A stretch of 64,000 bases of DNA, taken from the NCBI RefSeq assembly GCF_004027225.2, contig NC_044289.2, positions 4,391,761 through 4,455,760 of the forward strand, given 5' to 3'. The notes under the pieces were generated by a model. The model had not been told where the DNA came from. It was given only the letters and a program-made list of their open reading frames with translations, and made no database searches. This document shows positions 11,985-47,200 of the stretch, one piece after another. The translations under genes and the position numbers were made by a program. This DNA is from Strigops habroptila (lineage: Eukaryota > Chordata > Aves > Psittaciformes > Psittacidae). Every line of letters starts with the position of its first letter. The first letter of the stretch is position 1.

Positions 11985-12137
11985 GTGTCCAGGCACGACC
12001 TGTGCCAGCTGCTTCATGTGCTCAGAGATGACCAAGTGCAGACACCATCCATGTGCAGACACCACCCGTGTGCAGACACCACTTACGTGCCAATGTCAAC
12101 CACATGCAGATGCCAGCCATGTGCCCAGACACGCCAC
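11985..12137. repeat. 17-bp minisatellite, right part
   Basis: Six consecutive 17-bp units lie at 12036-12052, 12053-12069, 12070-12086, 12087-12103, 12104-12120 and 12121-12137. The first three begin gtgcagacacca and are nearly identical; later ones have drifted. Looser units lie at 11985-12035. Confidence 0.8.
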
Positions 12138-12240
12138 CCACATCCTCCCAGCCCGGCTCAGCACAGAGGGTCCTGGCCGTGCTCAGGGTGCTCAACTCCC
12201 TCAAGGGACCCAACACGGCTCTTTCCAGCAGAACAGCTCC

Positions 12241-12246
12241 TTTATT
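12241..12246 (-). terminator. FAM83C: FAM83C poly(A) signal
   Basis: The tttatt on the plus strand reads AATAAA on the minus strand, about 435 nt past the FAM83C stop codon. A GTGTTGGGT stretch some 30 nt further on fits the downstream GU-rich element. It gives a 3' UTR from 12680 to about 12220. Confidence 0.65.
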
Positions 12247-12680
12247 TTTAACGTTCCCCTGCCTTTGACCATCTCATTTTCAGTACAGGGATACAGGGAG
12301 AGAAATTGCTCCGTACAAAGAGAACCTGGGTTCACCCTGAAGACCACAGTGGCCAAACCATTTCCAGCCATAGCAACGGTGTTGCTGTAAGTTTTGGGGG
12401 AAATGGTTCTTTTTGAAATGAGTAAAAAGAACACAGAAGTGGGGATTATGTTTGTGCCATTTTCTCTCTCTTGCCATGATCTTGTAATTGAAAATTTGAA
12501 CTGTACTTGCTAATCTCACCTAAATCAGTCATCTGCATATATCAAAACCACCAGAGACACCTTTGAACAGAAACACAACTAATTTGTCACCCATATTTTG
12601 ATTTCAAGCTCCAGATATGATATTTGGTGGGGAAAAGGAACCACTTGAAAATAAGACCATAGGACACCTCAAGACCCAGG

Positions 12681-35322
<22,642 letters not shown>

Positions 35323-38300
35323 TCAGGACTCAGCATGAGCTCCACTCCTCTGCTTGCGAGTTAATTACCAGGTACAGCCTCCCACTCTGTGGGAGGAGCT
35401 GGCTTTCCCCAGCTCCCTCCTTGGCTTCCTCAGGCACACACCTGACACTTGGTGCTTAGAGTATCCCTTTTGCAAGGGAAGAAGATCAGCTCTTCAAGCT
35501 GCTCCTTCCCTTTCCTTGGAACTGATTCATGTGCTGCCCTCCCCTTCCCTACTGAGAGGTCCCCACCCTTGGCCAAGCAGGCTCTAACCTGTTTTGTCCC
35601 TCATTGTGCTCACAGTGGAAATGCAGATGCTGAAACTTGTTCCTGCTTGAAATTTGTTCCAAATCAAACATGATTCTCAGTGTCAGTTATAATGAAATAC
35701 AAATATCCCAAGTGGGTAATCAGACTTGGCCAAGAAACTTATTCATCCCTGAGCCATAGGTAACACTCCTCAGCATTTCTTAGCCCCAGCTCTGCTTGGC
35801 ACCTGGCAGAGAAGCCAAAACAACATCTTTTTTGATATCACAGGGTCACAGTAAGTGACAGCTCATGTCGTTAAATACTCCAGGCTACAAGAGCAATAGC
35901 TCATGTGGTCTTTTAGCATCTCCCTGGAAATCCTTCAAGAAAGAGGCATTCAAACTTAGGAACCTGGTGCTATGTGAATTATGATGCTGATCACATGCTG
36001 TGTATTCTGGGAATGGTTAACTCCAGCTTCCCAAAAGCATCATGAAGCTATTTTTTGAGAAATAATACAGGCAGATGTTAACATGTGATTTAAAACGCTG
36101 TGCTAGGAACACACCATCCAGAACACAAAGCAGCACATGAAAACCCGTGCACAGGAGGCACAGCAGTCCACAGGCTGCAGTGCGGACCTCCCCTACCCCA
36201 ACCAGCTCACTTAACCTGAAGCTACTAAACTCCACAGAGGCTAACCAGAGAATGAAGAACTGGCTGGAGAGTTGATCTAATCAGCCAGCCTTTTATCTAC
36301 AAGTTACAAATACCCTGTGAATTAAATTCATCCAGGCTAAATTAAGTCATCTAAAAGCTAAATGTCTGCTCTCAGACTGGGCTGCAGTCAATGCAGAGAC
36401 AGCCATGCCTAAGTGTGAACCAGCACATTCAGCCACCAAGTTTCAAGTCGACTGGGATGAATCACGTCCCCAAGGGACTATCACTATCCATGAACTGGAG
36501 TGGGATGATTAGTTTAGATTAGCTGTCTAGTCTTTAGATCCCTGAAGTCAGAACAAACGCTTACCAGGACTGTGCAAACTGCAAGCACAGAAGCTTTAAC
36601 CAGAAGATGTAAGTTGCCTGCCAGAGCATCGCTGCAATGCAGCAGGCAGGCACAAAGCTAGCAGTGACAACAGATATGGGATAAAACTGCAATACAGCTG
36701 CTGGCACAGGTGTAAATAAGTGTTAGAGCAACCTAAAGAATAACATTAACTTAAAATGGGAGGTGAACAGCCAAACACAATGGGAGGAAGTTTGGGGAAA
36801 AGACAAATGGAAGCAGCTATAACGTGATGGGTCTTTTTCTGGAGCTGCTTTGCCAGGGTGATAACATCACCTTGGTGATAACATAAAAAAAGGGTAACAT
36901 CACCCTACTTTTTGCCTTCCTACACCACTGAAAAGAGTGTGACTGTTGAAACAGTCATCAAATGTGTGTTTTCTGCCAGATGTACAACTGCTGCTGATGC
37001 TGTAAAGCAAAGGGATTTCCACTGTCTCCAGCTGGTATTTAGTAATGATCTACTCTCCCTGCAGTAATTTCTCATGGACCTCAGCACATGAAAGCACATG
37101 GGATATAAACATCTCCAGCCCAGCTTGTCAGGCTGGGCTTCTTCAGTTGGTGGTGAGGAGAGCCAGTGATTTCTGGGGAGTCAGTTACCTCACCTGCAGC
37201 AGACATCTGAAACAGGTCAGATGAAATGTGCTGATCTCCTCCACCGAGCAGGAAGGCTCAGGCTGACACTCAGTGACAGAGGTTTACCATGCAGACATCT
37301 AAAATTAGATGAGAGGTATCCTGCCCCTGCTGCCTGGGAAAGAGATAAATGTCTGTAATTGGCACTCCACAGGCTGATTGGCCACCACAGGATGTGGGAA
37401 TCACATCAGTCAATTTTTGCCAGCTAAAAGCAAAGGATCTTATCTGGAAAGTGTTGTCTACACACCTTCTGCAATCAGCAGAGAAAGACAAGGGGAAAAT
37501 TCCCTCTGGCTAAACACACACACCAAATCCCACTTTCAAGGCAATGTCCCTAGGCAGCTATACTCTGGCTGATAACTGAGCTCTGTCAGGATCCAAGCAT
37601 TAGGCAACACTTCACTCTTGTGTCCCACTACAGATGTTCTTGGAGCTCAAACACAAACACCTTGCCTAGGCTTTCCACAAATGCACCTGCTGCTTCCTCT
37701 TCAAGCAGAAATGGAAGGAAGCCTGCCAACTTGCTTCATGATAGAACAGTTCTGGGACAGCACTCACCTGGGAACACAAGAAGCCAGATTTGCTTTCTCC
37801 CTGCTCTTTATTTCAGACTGAAACCCACATCTTCCACCACAAAACATCATGGTGCTCAAACACACTTATTTCACAGGCATTTCTGGAAGGCATTTGCATA
37901 GCAATGTTCCGCTGTGCAGAACCCAGTGGCCAGATATAAACAGCAAGTGCAGCTAGAGGAGAAAAGTCCACATTTTAGTTACTGCCCTGAGATCTGTGTC
38001 AGCACTGGACTCTCTGACAGCAGTGCAGTCAAGTCTCCCAGATTTTTGTCCAAGGTTCCTGACCACAACATTAGAGAATCATCCTTCTCAGCACAGCAGC
38101 AGCATACAAATTCCTTGTGTTTTAAGACTTCCAAATCAGGGGAGAGCTTTGGACCTGCTCAGCTGAGGGCACTGGATACCAGCTGCCAGCTAAAGGCCAA
38201 ATGATCTAACTGCCAGTGTTGGCAGGGGAAAAGTAGACAAGCCTACCTCCTCCGCTGGCTCCCTGCTCACTGGTGTGCCCAGCATGTCAGTTCTTTCCAG

Positions 38301-38788
38301 TTGCTGCTCTGAGTCCCTTCCACCCATGTGTCATGTAGGGAAGCCAACATGTGGCCATGGAGTCGCTCCGGTGGCAATTTTGAGGTCCAGCCCTGAGCTG
38401 CTCAGGGTGCTGCTTCAGAGCTGTCATGAGAAGGACCACAGCGTGCCTCTTGCCTAAGCTGCTGCCCTGTACTGAACATGTGAAAAAACACTTTCAGACA
38501 CCTCTTCCTTCTCTCCTTCCAAAAGAAACATACAGAAATAGAACTGGGCATTGTAGCATCAGTGGGTCTAGTTGCCAGCAGGAAGAGGGCATGAAGGGAG
38601 GGATGTGGGACAACAAGCATATCCTCATATGATGCCTGGCTTTGACAGGATGTGGAGCAGCCCAGAAGGCTGCAGGTGGGATGAGGAATGAAGGAGCCCA
38701 GCTCACTCTCTCAGTCAGTGAGGTATTCATTAATGAAGGCTTTGCATGTGCAAGACTCCTTACTTCCTAAGTATGAAGGAGCTCTTAC

Positions 38789-38873
38789 CTCCTGGGAGAG
38801 CTGCAGTATCATACCAACACCACCAGGATCCAGTCTCAGCAACATGTTGTGGGGTCCTCCTACATGAACATAC
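38789..38873 (-). other. Unassigned exon-like segment B
   Basis: The segment is 85 nt with acceptor cttgtcttgtgcag|G and donor GAG|gtaaga. It is open in the frame that encodes YVHVGGPHNMLLRLDPGGVG and MILQLSQE. Its 1-base entry phase accepts the 2-base exit phase of segment A upstream. I cannot name the protein, and it may be chance. Confidence 0.3.
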
Positions 38874-40184
38874 CTGCACAAGACAAGAACAGGACAGTCG
38901 ATATTTCTGGTTCCTGCATTTGCATGCAGGGAATGGTTTACACTAGTGTGCCCCAGGTCCCCCAAGAACATCCACTGCCACTTGTCCTAAACTCCCTGGC
39001 TGCTCCCAGCACATCCTAACTGGAGCAGCCACTGAAATGTGACAGCAGAAGGGGGAATCGTGCTAGTGTGAGCTCCTGCTCTGCATTCCCAGAGGAAGGA
39101 TGAGGCCCAAACATCTCTTCTGTCCCACAAATGAGCACAGCAAGCTGTTAGGCAGGTTGAATGACTGTAAGCAAAACAAGTACTCCCTCAACATGTTCAG
39201 CAACTTCAGGAAGAACACATGTAGGATGCACAGGACAACCCTAAACACCTGAAGAAAGGGCAGCAGTTATAAAAAGCTCACCAGAGGAGTCTGGGGAGAA
39301 CCAAGATAGATGCTAATAATACGCAACTGCCCCATCACAGTGCGGGAGGCCAGGCAGCCCCCAGCACCAGTGGGTGACACTCCTTTTGCAGGCAAAGGAG
39401 AGATGGATACTTCACAAGCACAGCACAACTGCCTAAGCAGCAGAGCCTCCCACTCACTCATGAGGAGCCTCAGGGTCTTTCCTATGTTCTTGCCAACTTT
39501 TCCTGTGTAAGCTTCTGCCCTCTCCTTGACTCCTCAGACCTTCAGGAAAAGACAGGCAGCACTGAGGGCCAGGCTGTGCAGACACAGTATGCCCAAAAGA
39601 TGGGGATATTGCTCCCTAAGGCAAGCTGCCGAGTGGCAGGAGTACCATCACCCAGGCTCCTGGGAGAGGTGGTAACCAAGCCTCTGGACAACAACGTCAA
39701 GCCTGATGCAGCACAGTTCAGCAGGAAGCACAGCGCACAGGTTTAGCACAGTGTCTTGTGGAGGAAAGAGCAAAAACGTCTCGATTAGAGTTTATTTATT
39801 ATACAAGAAGACAACAGACATGAGACAAAGCGGGGCAAATATGAAGAGGCAGATGGGAAGGGCAGGAGCTTATACAGGGGAATATCTACTAAGAAATTAG
39901 CTGCCACCAGCATCATCAATCCCTGCCCCTGGCTCCATGTACTAGGTTAAAACCACAACCAAACATCTCCCCTGGAGCCTGAGAAGCTGGAGAACATCAC
40001 AACAGATGACCACTGTATTCATGGCACAACTCTATTAGCAGAAGAGTTAGAAAGACACTTGGTAATTTCTGGGTGTTAACATAAACATTTAAGACTCCCA
40101 ACACTGGTACTTTCATCTTCCTGGAATGAAGCACACAGAGTCCAGTTTTGGAGCTCAAGATGGGCAACAGATTGCTCAGCATAC

Positions 40185-40257
40185 CTGTAGAGGGGATCAG
40201 CAAACTCCTCCAAATGCCCAAGCAGTACTTCAGCACATCTCTGCATGCAGACCACCA
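40185..40257 (-). other. Unassigned exon-like segment A
   Basis: The segment is 73 nt with acceptor tttaatcttgcag|T and donor ACAG|gtatgc. It encodes VCMQRCAEVLLGHLEEFADP, LY and two bases of a codon. Spliced to segment B it gives an unbroken frame, DPLYRYVHVGG. The composition would suit an alpha-helical protein. No family is recognised. Confidence 0.3.
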
Positions 40258-43200
40258 CTGCAAGATTAAACTGGTCCCACAGAAATGCTACAAGTTGACT
40301 GCAGCAGGTCGATGTTAATGTGAATTTATGAAAGAAAACCCCCTCTGCAGGGTTTTGGAAGTAGGAGAGTGGAAAACCATGAGTGGGTCACAGGGTATGG
40401 GATGGCTCCCACTGCTCCTCCAAGAGGTGTCATGCAGTGGCATACATCACAGGGACCACGCTTGCAGAACCAGTCACCATCCCCTCCCAGCTGATGCTTC
40501 CCCTCCCACAGCTTTGCTATTGCTCTTCCTCAGCCTCCGGTTTCTGCTTACCTTATTTGCCAGCCAAAGGCAGGGCAAGTGAGGCAGGTCAGTGGTCAAG
40601 TCCAACTGCTACGTCAGGAGCAGCAGTTCTGACCCGAGGGCTTGGTGTGGCGGAAGCATGACTAAAAACTTCACTTTGTGGAAGGTGAGGATGGGAGGCA
40701 GAAATCTGAACTGCACTTTAATAGGGCTTATGCACCTGGACAGTACAGAAAATGTGAAGCTCCTCAGGGATGCCTGTGCTCTTAGCACTTCAGCTGTTTG
40801 AAGAAGCAGGAGAAACCCATTAGATATAAATACCAAAAGGCAGTGTGAACGCCCAAGCAGAGATGACACAGAAAGACATTTAACCACTTAAAATACAGAA
40901 CAGGCATTGAAGGGGATCAGATGACTCTCCCCAATCCCCAAATGTCTCGGAACATCAGTCTGAAGCAAGAGACTTCCCAAGTTTGACCCTGTGGGCAAAA
41001 CATAACACCTACTCTCCCAATGGTGCAAGACAGCAGAGAAGGAAGGGAAGACATTCAGCACTGACCCTTCTTTTCTGCTCACAGACACAAGAAAGCCGAG
41101 ATCTAGCTGAAATAATGGGTGCTTCCCAGAGGCTCGTGTCTCTTGTTTTTCAGACACCTGGGAAAGTTGGGGGAGCAAGTCCTTTAGAATTATAAAGCAA
41201 TGTCCAAGTTCCATATATGAGATAGGAGACCAGGCTGGATGATAAAGTACTCCTTACTGCATATATTCACTTAAAATACAGTAAGTGTTCCCAAGCTGAT
41301 GCTGTGAGACCGTTTTCAGGAACCCCAAGAGCATAACCACAGAACTGTCCATAAGCAAAGCACCTTCAGTCATTCTTTCTGCAAAACCTTGAACATGGGT
41401 TAAGATGGGCTGTGCAAAGTTTGGCTAAACACTCCTGTGTTCTGCTGCAATTGGAGCAATGATGTACACAGGAATCACTTTTAACAGCAAATCACTGCTG
41501 CTTGCAAGGTGCACATTTTGCTACTGGAAATGTATCCTCTCTCAAGGACTCTAAATTCTGGTTGTAAAGATGTCTTATATAAAGATATTGGTAATGGCAC
41601 GTTTCGAGCCTATTGGCACGCACCTCTCAAGGGTAAGGGGGGGTCGTATTCTACATCCAAACCCTGTCTCCAGGTAACTAATGGCTGGGAAGCAAAGTCC
41701 TCCCTTGTCCTAAGTAGCCTCCACTGTATTTTGCCTCTCTAACATATTACCCTTTTAATTCACAGACAGTTTCTGCCTTATTCTTTTAACAGGCCCCACA
41801 CACTCCTGTCCAAAACACAACCCGACTGCTGGCTCAGCTCTGTCGCCGTGGGGTGGTTGAAGGCATTTCATGGAACAAGCAGAGCCATGATTATAGGTCT
41901 TTATTCTCGTATTAATAAAAAGTGCAAAAGCAGATGCCAATCTGGCACCATGATTTCTGGAGCCTCCTGCCCACAAACATAGGAAAGGGCTCCATTTCGA
42001 CCACGTGGCTGTCCCCTGTTCAGAGTACAAAAGGATTGTCATCTCCAGACTAGTAGTGCCACCAATTCTCCCAGCTTGCTGGCTCCACAGCATCAGCACC
42101 ACAGACATGACACAACCTCTGACCTGCGCACGGCACCAGGTTGGATGGTGGTGGACTCCCAGTCCTGTGTTCCCATGTCATGGATAACGAGTCCAGGTTT
42201 AAATTACATAGCAGGAAAGGGGTTGAAGTTTAAATAACTGTTTTGTATATGAATTAATGTGTGTAGCTTTGAGCCAAAATATCTACCATTAATTTTTCCA
42301 CCTATTTCAGGAGCAGTAAGATACACAAAGTAAAGTTTATTTTGGTACTTGGTATACTTCACTCTCATTAAAAATAAATTAATCAGCAAATTCCTACACA
42401 GCTCAGCCTTCTTTTATGTAAATACAACCCAGCTGTAATGAATTACAAGGTGTTATTATCTCACACACACTGTATAATACTTCACACATAAGAAGTTTCT
42501 CTGCTTAGCTCAGCTTTCAACAAAAGCATCTTAAATAAACTGCAAGCAAGTTGTTTGGTCTGTAATGTTTTCACAGAGAAGGGATACACCTCACACAGAG
42601 AGGGTTTCTTTACATGACTCATTTTATAACAAGTTAAACTGAGGAAGTTCGCCTTGGAAAAAAAAAAGGAACAAAATGCCTTTTTTATACACAGAAGGCT
42701 CCCTAAGAGAAGATTTAAAGAAACAAAAAATGCAAGGCAGTGTTTGGGAGCCTGTATTCTGCATCCCACTGCTCTTTACACAGAGAAGGGATGTCAAATA
42801 TTCCCCAAACCACACAATACGAAGCAAGCAGCTTCAGAAGGAAGAACAGTCACAGCCAGGCACAGTCACACTTTCACCACATTAAGGAATCACAAACTAA
42901 GGATTAATTTCACAAATTGAGGATTATCACCTTGGACTTTTGTTTAATAGTTTTATTAGGGATAAGTCCTGATATTATAGGACTTATTCTTATCAGAAGC
43001 GCGCACAGAAAACACACACACGTCAGTTTTACCCAGACTGACATTTATTATTGACTAGGGGTTTAGAGAGGAGAGAAATGAAAACTCCTTTCGTCCCTGA
43101 CCTGGAAGTAGCCTGGTGAACCATCCACCTACTCAGCACACCTCAGCCCCTGCCCATTTCATCACTGCAGCTCTTGCTCCTATAATTACTACGTTGGCAG

Positions 43201-43918
43201 AAGCTGCCTGCGCAGCCAGATCAAGTTTTCACTGGGGCTGATAGGTCTTGCTAAAACTCTCTGGACCAGATTTGGGATAGAGGATCGCATAGTCCTGTCC
43301 CATTGAAAGCCACGGACAAAACCAGGCATGTTCCTTTCCTAAAGAAATTCTTAGACCACAACTCTAAAAAGAATATGGACATATTAGCAAGGCAGACTGA
43401 AATACCAATTACTCTGAGGAGCTTTTAGTGACAGCCCAGCCCCGTTTTGGATTTTATTCTCATTAAGATGACTGGAGTCACAGAGGATTACTGCGACTGT
43501 GCATTATCCTTTGCATCCTCCTTTCTTTGTGCAACACAGCAGAGAGTTCCTAAAAAGGGTTTTCACAGAAAACCCGTCAGAATCTTTTAAAGCAACTCTT
43601 AACTCCACTAAAGCAAAAATGGAACACTCCATCTTGATATCAGGCTTTTAAAATACATTAACATCTAATATGCAAAGCTCACACTTGCATTGACAACCAT
43701 TCAGTGAGCAGAGGACACCGTTGTGTCTCTAGGTAGCAGCTCCCAAACAAGGCAAAGGACAAACTGTCTTCTTAATGAAGACAGAAATGTCTTCTTAAGA
43801 TAACTCTAAGTCATGGTAAAATACCTGGTTTCCTAAAGACAGAAGGCAGGTCTTTCAGTTTGTCAGCAAGGACCACTCAGTGCCATAAAAAGGACAGAGG
43901 TTCTCAAATGAACTAGCA

Positions 43919-43924
43919 TTTATT
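43919..43924 (-). terminator. UQCC1: Candidate UQCC1 poly(A) signal
   Basis: AATAAA on the minus strand lies 185 nt past the UQCC1 stop and is followed by a T/G-rich stretch ('ctctgtcctttttatgg'). Further AATAAA motifs at 43044-43049 and near 41900 could serve longer 3' UTRs. Confidence 0.5.
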
Positions 43925-44108
43925 TGCAGGTGAATAGTCAGAAGAGCATGGCTGTCCAGTCTGGTACTGAAGCACCATGGACAGGACATCTAATTAAATA
44001 CTGCCTTTCCAACAGCAGATTTTCCTCCTGACTCCACAGCCTCAGCCCAGTCCAGTTTCAAGCGTGCTTCCCAAGCTGATCTGACCATCTGATAGAGATG
44101 TCAGGCAC

Positions 44109-44243
44109 TCAGAGTCCTTCGTCATTGTAAACCGGGGAAAGGGGCTTGAGGATGCTGCGGGCGTTGCTCTCCACGAGCGGCCGCCAGCTCACCTCACCCG
44201 TCAGCAGCAGGTCCTCCCCGCTCAGCGCGTCCAGGTGCTGCAC
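44109..44243 (-). CDS. UQCC1: UQCC1 terminal coding exon
   Basis: The exon is 135 nt including TGA at 44109-44111. It encodes VQHLDALSGEDLLLTGEVSW, RPLVESNARSILKPLSPVYN and DEGL. The acceptor is gtccttgcag. It is GC-richer than the flanking sequence. Confidence 0.96.
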   Translation of the reverse strand: MQHLDALSGEDLLLTGEVSWRPLVESNARSILKPLSPVYNDEGL

Positions 44244-47200
44244 CTGCAAGGACAAGCAGTTAGTGCAAGGTGTCCCATCACCCCTTAAGTGCTACACAAA
44301 CAGGCTGGTTTCCAGAAATGAAGCACAAAAAGGAGATTTTAATGTATTTTGTCGTTTGTGTGAGACCTGAAAAGATACTTTAATATGTCTCAGTCTTAAG
44401 AGTCAGGGAAAGGCTGAGATAAGTATCTGCAGATCCACTGAAGTTAACTGCATAAGGTCTTCTACTAATACCTTACCTAATGCTTCCTCTGAAAGTTTGG
44501 CACCAGGACAAAGAGGAGCCACGCAAAGCTAACATGAGTCATTTTATCTCCCCAGCAGCTAATTCAGGTGACACACTGATAGTACCATCATCTACTTGGA
44601 GTGCTCTCATAGAAGTGGTTTCACACAGACCAAGGCTTGCATGATAGAACAAAAAGAAGCCTGACCAGCAGGGAACACCTGAGATTTGTAATATAAAAGC
44701 CCATGAGGTGGAGGAGATGAACATGGAATGAATGCTCATTCTTGCAATACAAGAAATACTTGGGATCAGATTAAATTTCAAGGTGCAATGTAAGCAAAAT
44801 AGAGACCCCTCTTGTTACACAACACAGGGTTGACTTACTGCCACAGGATACTGTAAAGGGGGAAAGAAGAGGAAGTCCATCAAGGGTTAGTAAAAGAGAA
44901 AACCACCACTCCTGGCTCAGGAAGTCTGTGCACACTGATTGCTGACCAGTAGTACACATGCTTGCCCTGTTACTACAGTCTTCTCTGGCAACCCCTAATA
45001 GCCACTGTTAAAGACAGGTTCAGCAAGAAACTATGGGAAAGACCTGGTACACAGTGCTGACTGGGAACCAAAGATAATTTGACAAGGAGTTTCTCAACAG
45101 AGGAAGGAATACACTGATGGCCACAGTGGGTCAGACCAAAGAGCCACCTAAGCACCATATCCTGTTTCTGACACTCATCAACAGCAGATTCCCCAGTTAA
45201 GGACAATGCATGTATACAATGTTATTCTCCTCGTTTATTCTTCCTCCCTCTCAAAATCCATTAGTTCAGGAATTTTGAGCCTGAAGTGGTTGTTGTGGAT
45301 TTAATAGCCCTGTGCAGGCTTATCTGCCATAGACCTTGCCAGTGGCTTTGGCACCCACGTGCCGCTGTAGCATCCCAAACAACCCATGGCAACGTTATGT
45401 TCCCACATTCCTGTAGCAGTGAACAGCCTTTCCTCGCTCACCTTTCATACACCTTCAAGATTTCCCAAAGCTGTCTCATATTCTTTCTCAACTGTTTTTC
45501 AGGCAGGGAATCCTACTCACTGCTAATGGAGAAGCTGTTTCATGACCTCCTTACTGCTCTTCTCTGAGCCTTCCTCAGTTCAGTTTTTATCTTTCTTGAT
45601 GGTCAGAACCCAAACCATACACATTATTCAAGATCACAAGGGTACCATGGATTTAAAAAGTGGCATGAAAACACTATTTTACTCTCAGTAGTTCTGAGCA
45701 TTTGGGTTTTTTTTAAACACTACAGAGTGCTGAGCTGACATTTTGATAATTGTAATCTCCAGGACTCATTCCTGTGTGGTAACAGACAGTTCACAGCTCA
45801 TCAATACATATGTAAAGCTGGGAGTGTTTTTCTCAAGTGCACCACTTTAGAGTTGTCTACAGGAATGACCTGTATTCACAGAAGCAGTGCTGATTCTTCC
45901 CCAGTGTGCCACATTCACCTGTGTGATCACTGTTTCCTACTGAACCGCTGACAGCTTCTGTCCTATCCTTTGCTTGCATGTACAGAAGTGCAAGGAATTC
46001 CCCATTTGGCAGCAAACTGACCCAAAGTACATAATTTTTATATGTGTTTGGTCCCTGCCAACCTTCAGTTTTAAACCTTCCTACAGCATCACTGATGTTA
46101 AGCATCAGCAACCTTAAGCATTATATTGTTTGTCCCTCCTGAGAAGCCCTCTGGCATTCCAAAAGCATCCCTTACAAAGTTCAACCCTTTACTTGCCATA
46201 CTGTTTTCTCACACACACACTGAAATATTTTCTCTTCAAACCTCTATCTGAATATAGTATTGGAAACATTACAGAGAATGTCGTTGTGGAAGTTCTGGTC
46301 TTTGCTTCCCTGTCCAACAGCCTACACTCTTCCTCCAGAACCTCTGTCAGCCCTCTTTTGTCTTTGGCACCTACTTAGCACCCACTCCTACCACATTTCC
46401 TAGAAACCTGGTTCACAAACCTCCCAAGGGTTGAGAGGACAAACACTACTTAGTAGAGTTTCTTCCAGGTAATAACTGAAACATCATAATTCTGGAAAAC
46501 AAAACCTCTTTTACTTGTTTCCCCACAAATATCAGGACACGTTCAAGCTCTGTGTGCCATTTCATTATGGAGAGGATCCCAACTCTGCAACATCAATTAT
46601 AATTCTACAACAAGTTGCAGCCCATTTCTGACATATTTCGTCAAACCCCTCCACAGCACAAATCCAGAAAAATATAAGCAAGATTGCTTTCAATATTCCC
46701 TGTATTTCTTTGCAGCCGTTTTTCATCAAAATGCAATAAATATCTGCCTGGTTTTGTATTTTTACATTTTTCTCCTTAAAAATAATCACAGAATATAAAG
46801 ATCAGTTATGAGAACTGAGCTACATAGTATGCAAGCAATAAAAATAAGCAGTTAATATTCTAAACAGGAGAATGAAGAGAAGTTGTGCTGTGAACTGCAG
46901 CGTACCTGTTTGCGCACGTACTCTACAAGTAACTCCAGATGTCGAGGGTCCTCACAGTTCTTGTTAAAGAGGTTTCTCCAAAGAGCTGCTGCCAGAACAT
47001 GATCATCAGACAAGATTCCCTAAAGGAAACACAGAGGGAGATCAAAAACTGCATGTAAAGAGGGTCTGAACACAAGACGACCCCATTACTCTACTTGGCA
47101 ACTGACAATATTAGATGTCTCAAAGCCCACAGCTGCTATGGGCTGTATGTATGAAAAGGCATCAACATCACTTGTTCCCAGAATGGAAGAACAACCCCAG

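Noticed and set aside
36017-36235. Minus-strand open frame with HEAT-like LSELVGVGEVRTAACGLL after an AG acceptor
   Set aside because: The donor is poor and its phase does not fit the exon pair at 38789/40185. Too weak to annotate.
39063-39461. Two minus-strand exon-like blocks with a strong acceptor at 39249 and a gtgagc donor at 39281
   Set aside because: The intron between them would be only 33 bp, too short for vertebrate splicing, and the downstream block has no good donor.
40736-40793. Minus-strand segment with good splice sites (EVLRAQASLRSFTFSVLS)
   Set aside because: It leaves a 2-base overhang, but the next candidate exon (40257) needs a 1-base overhang. No linking exon was found.
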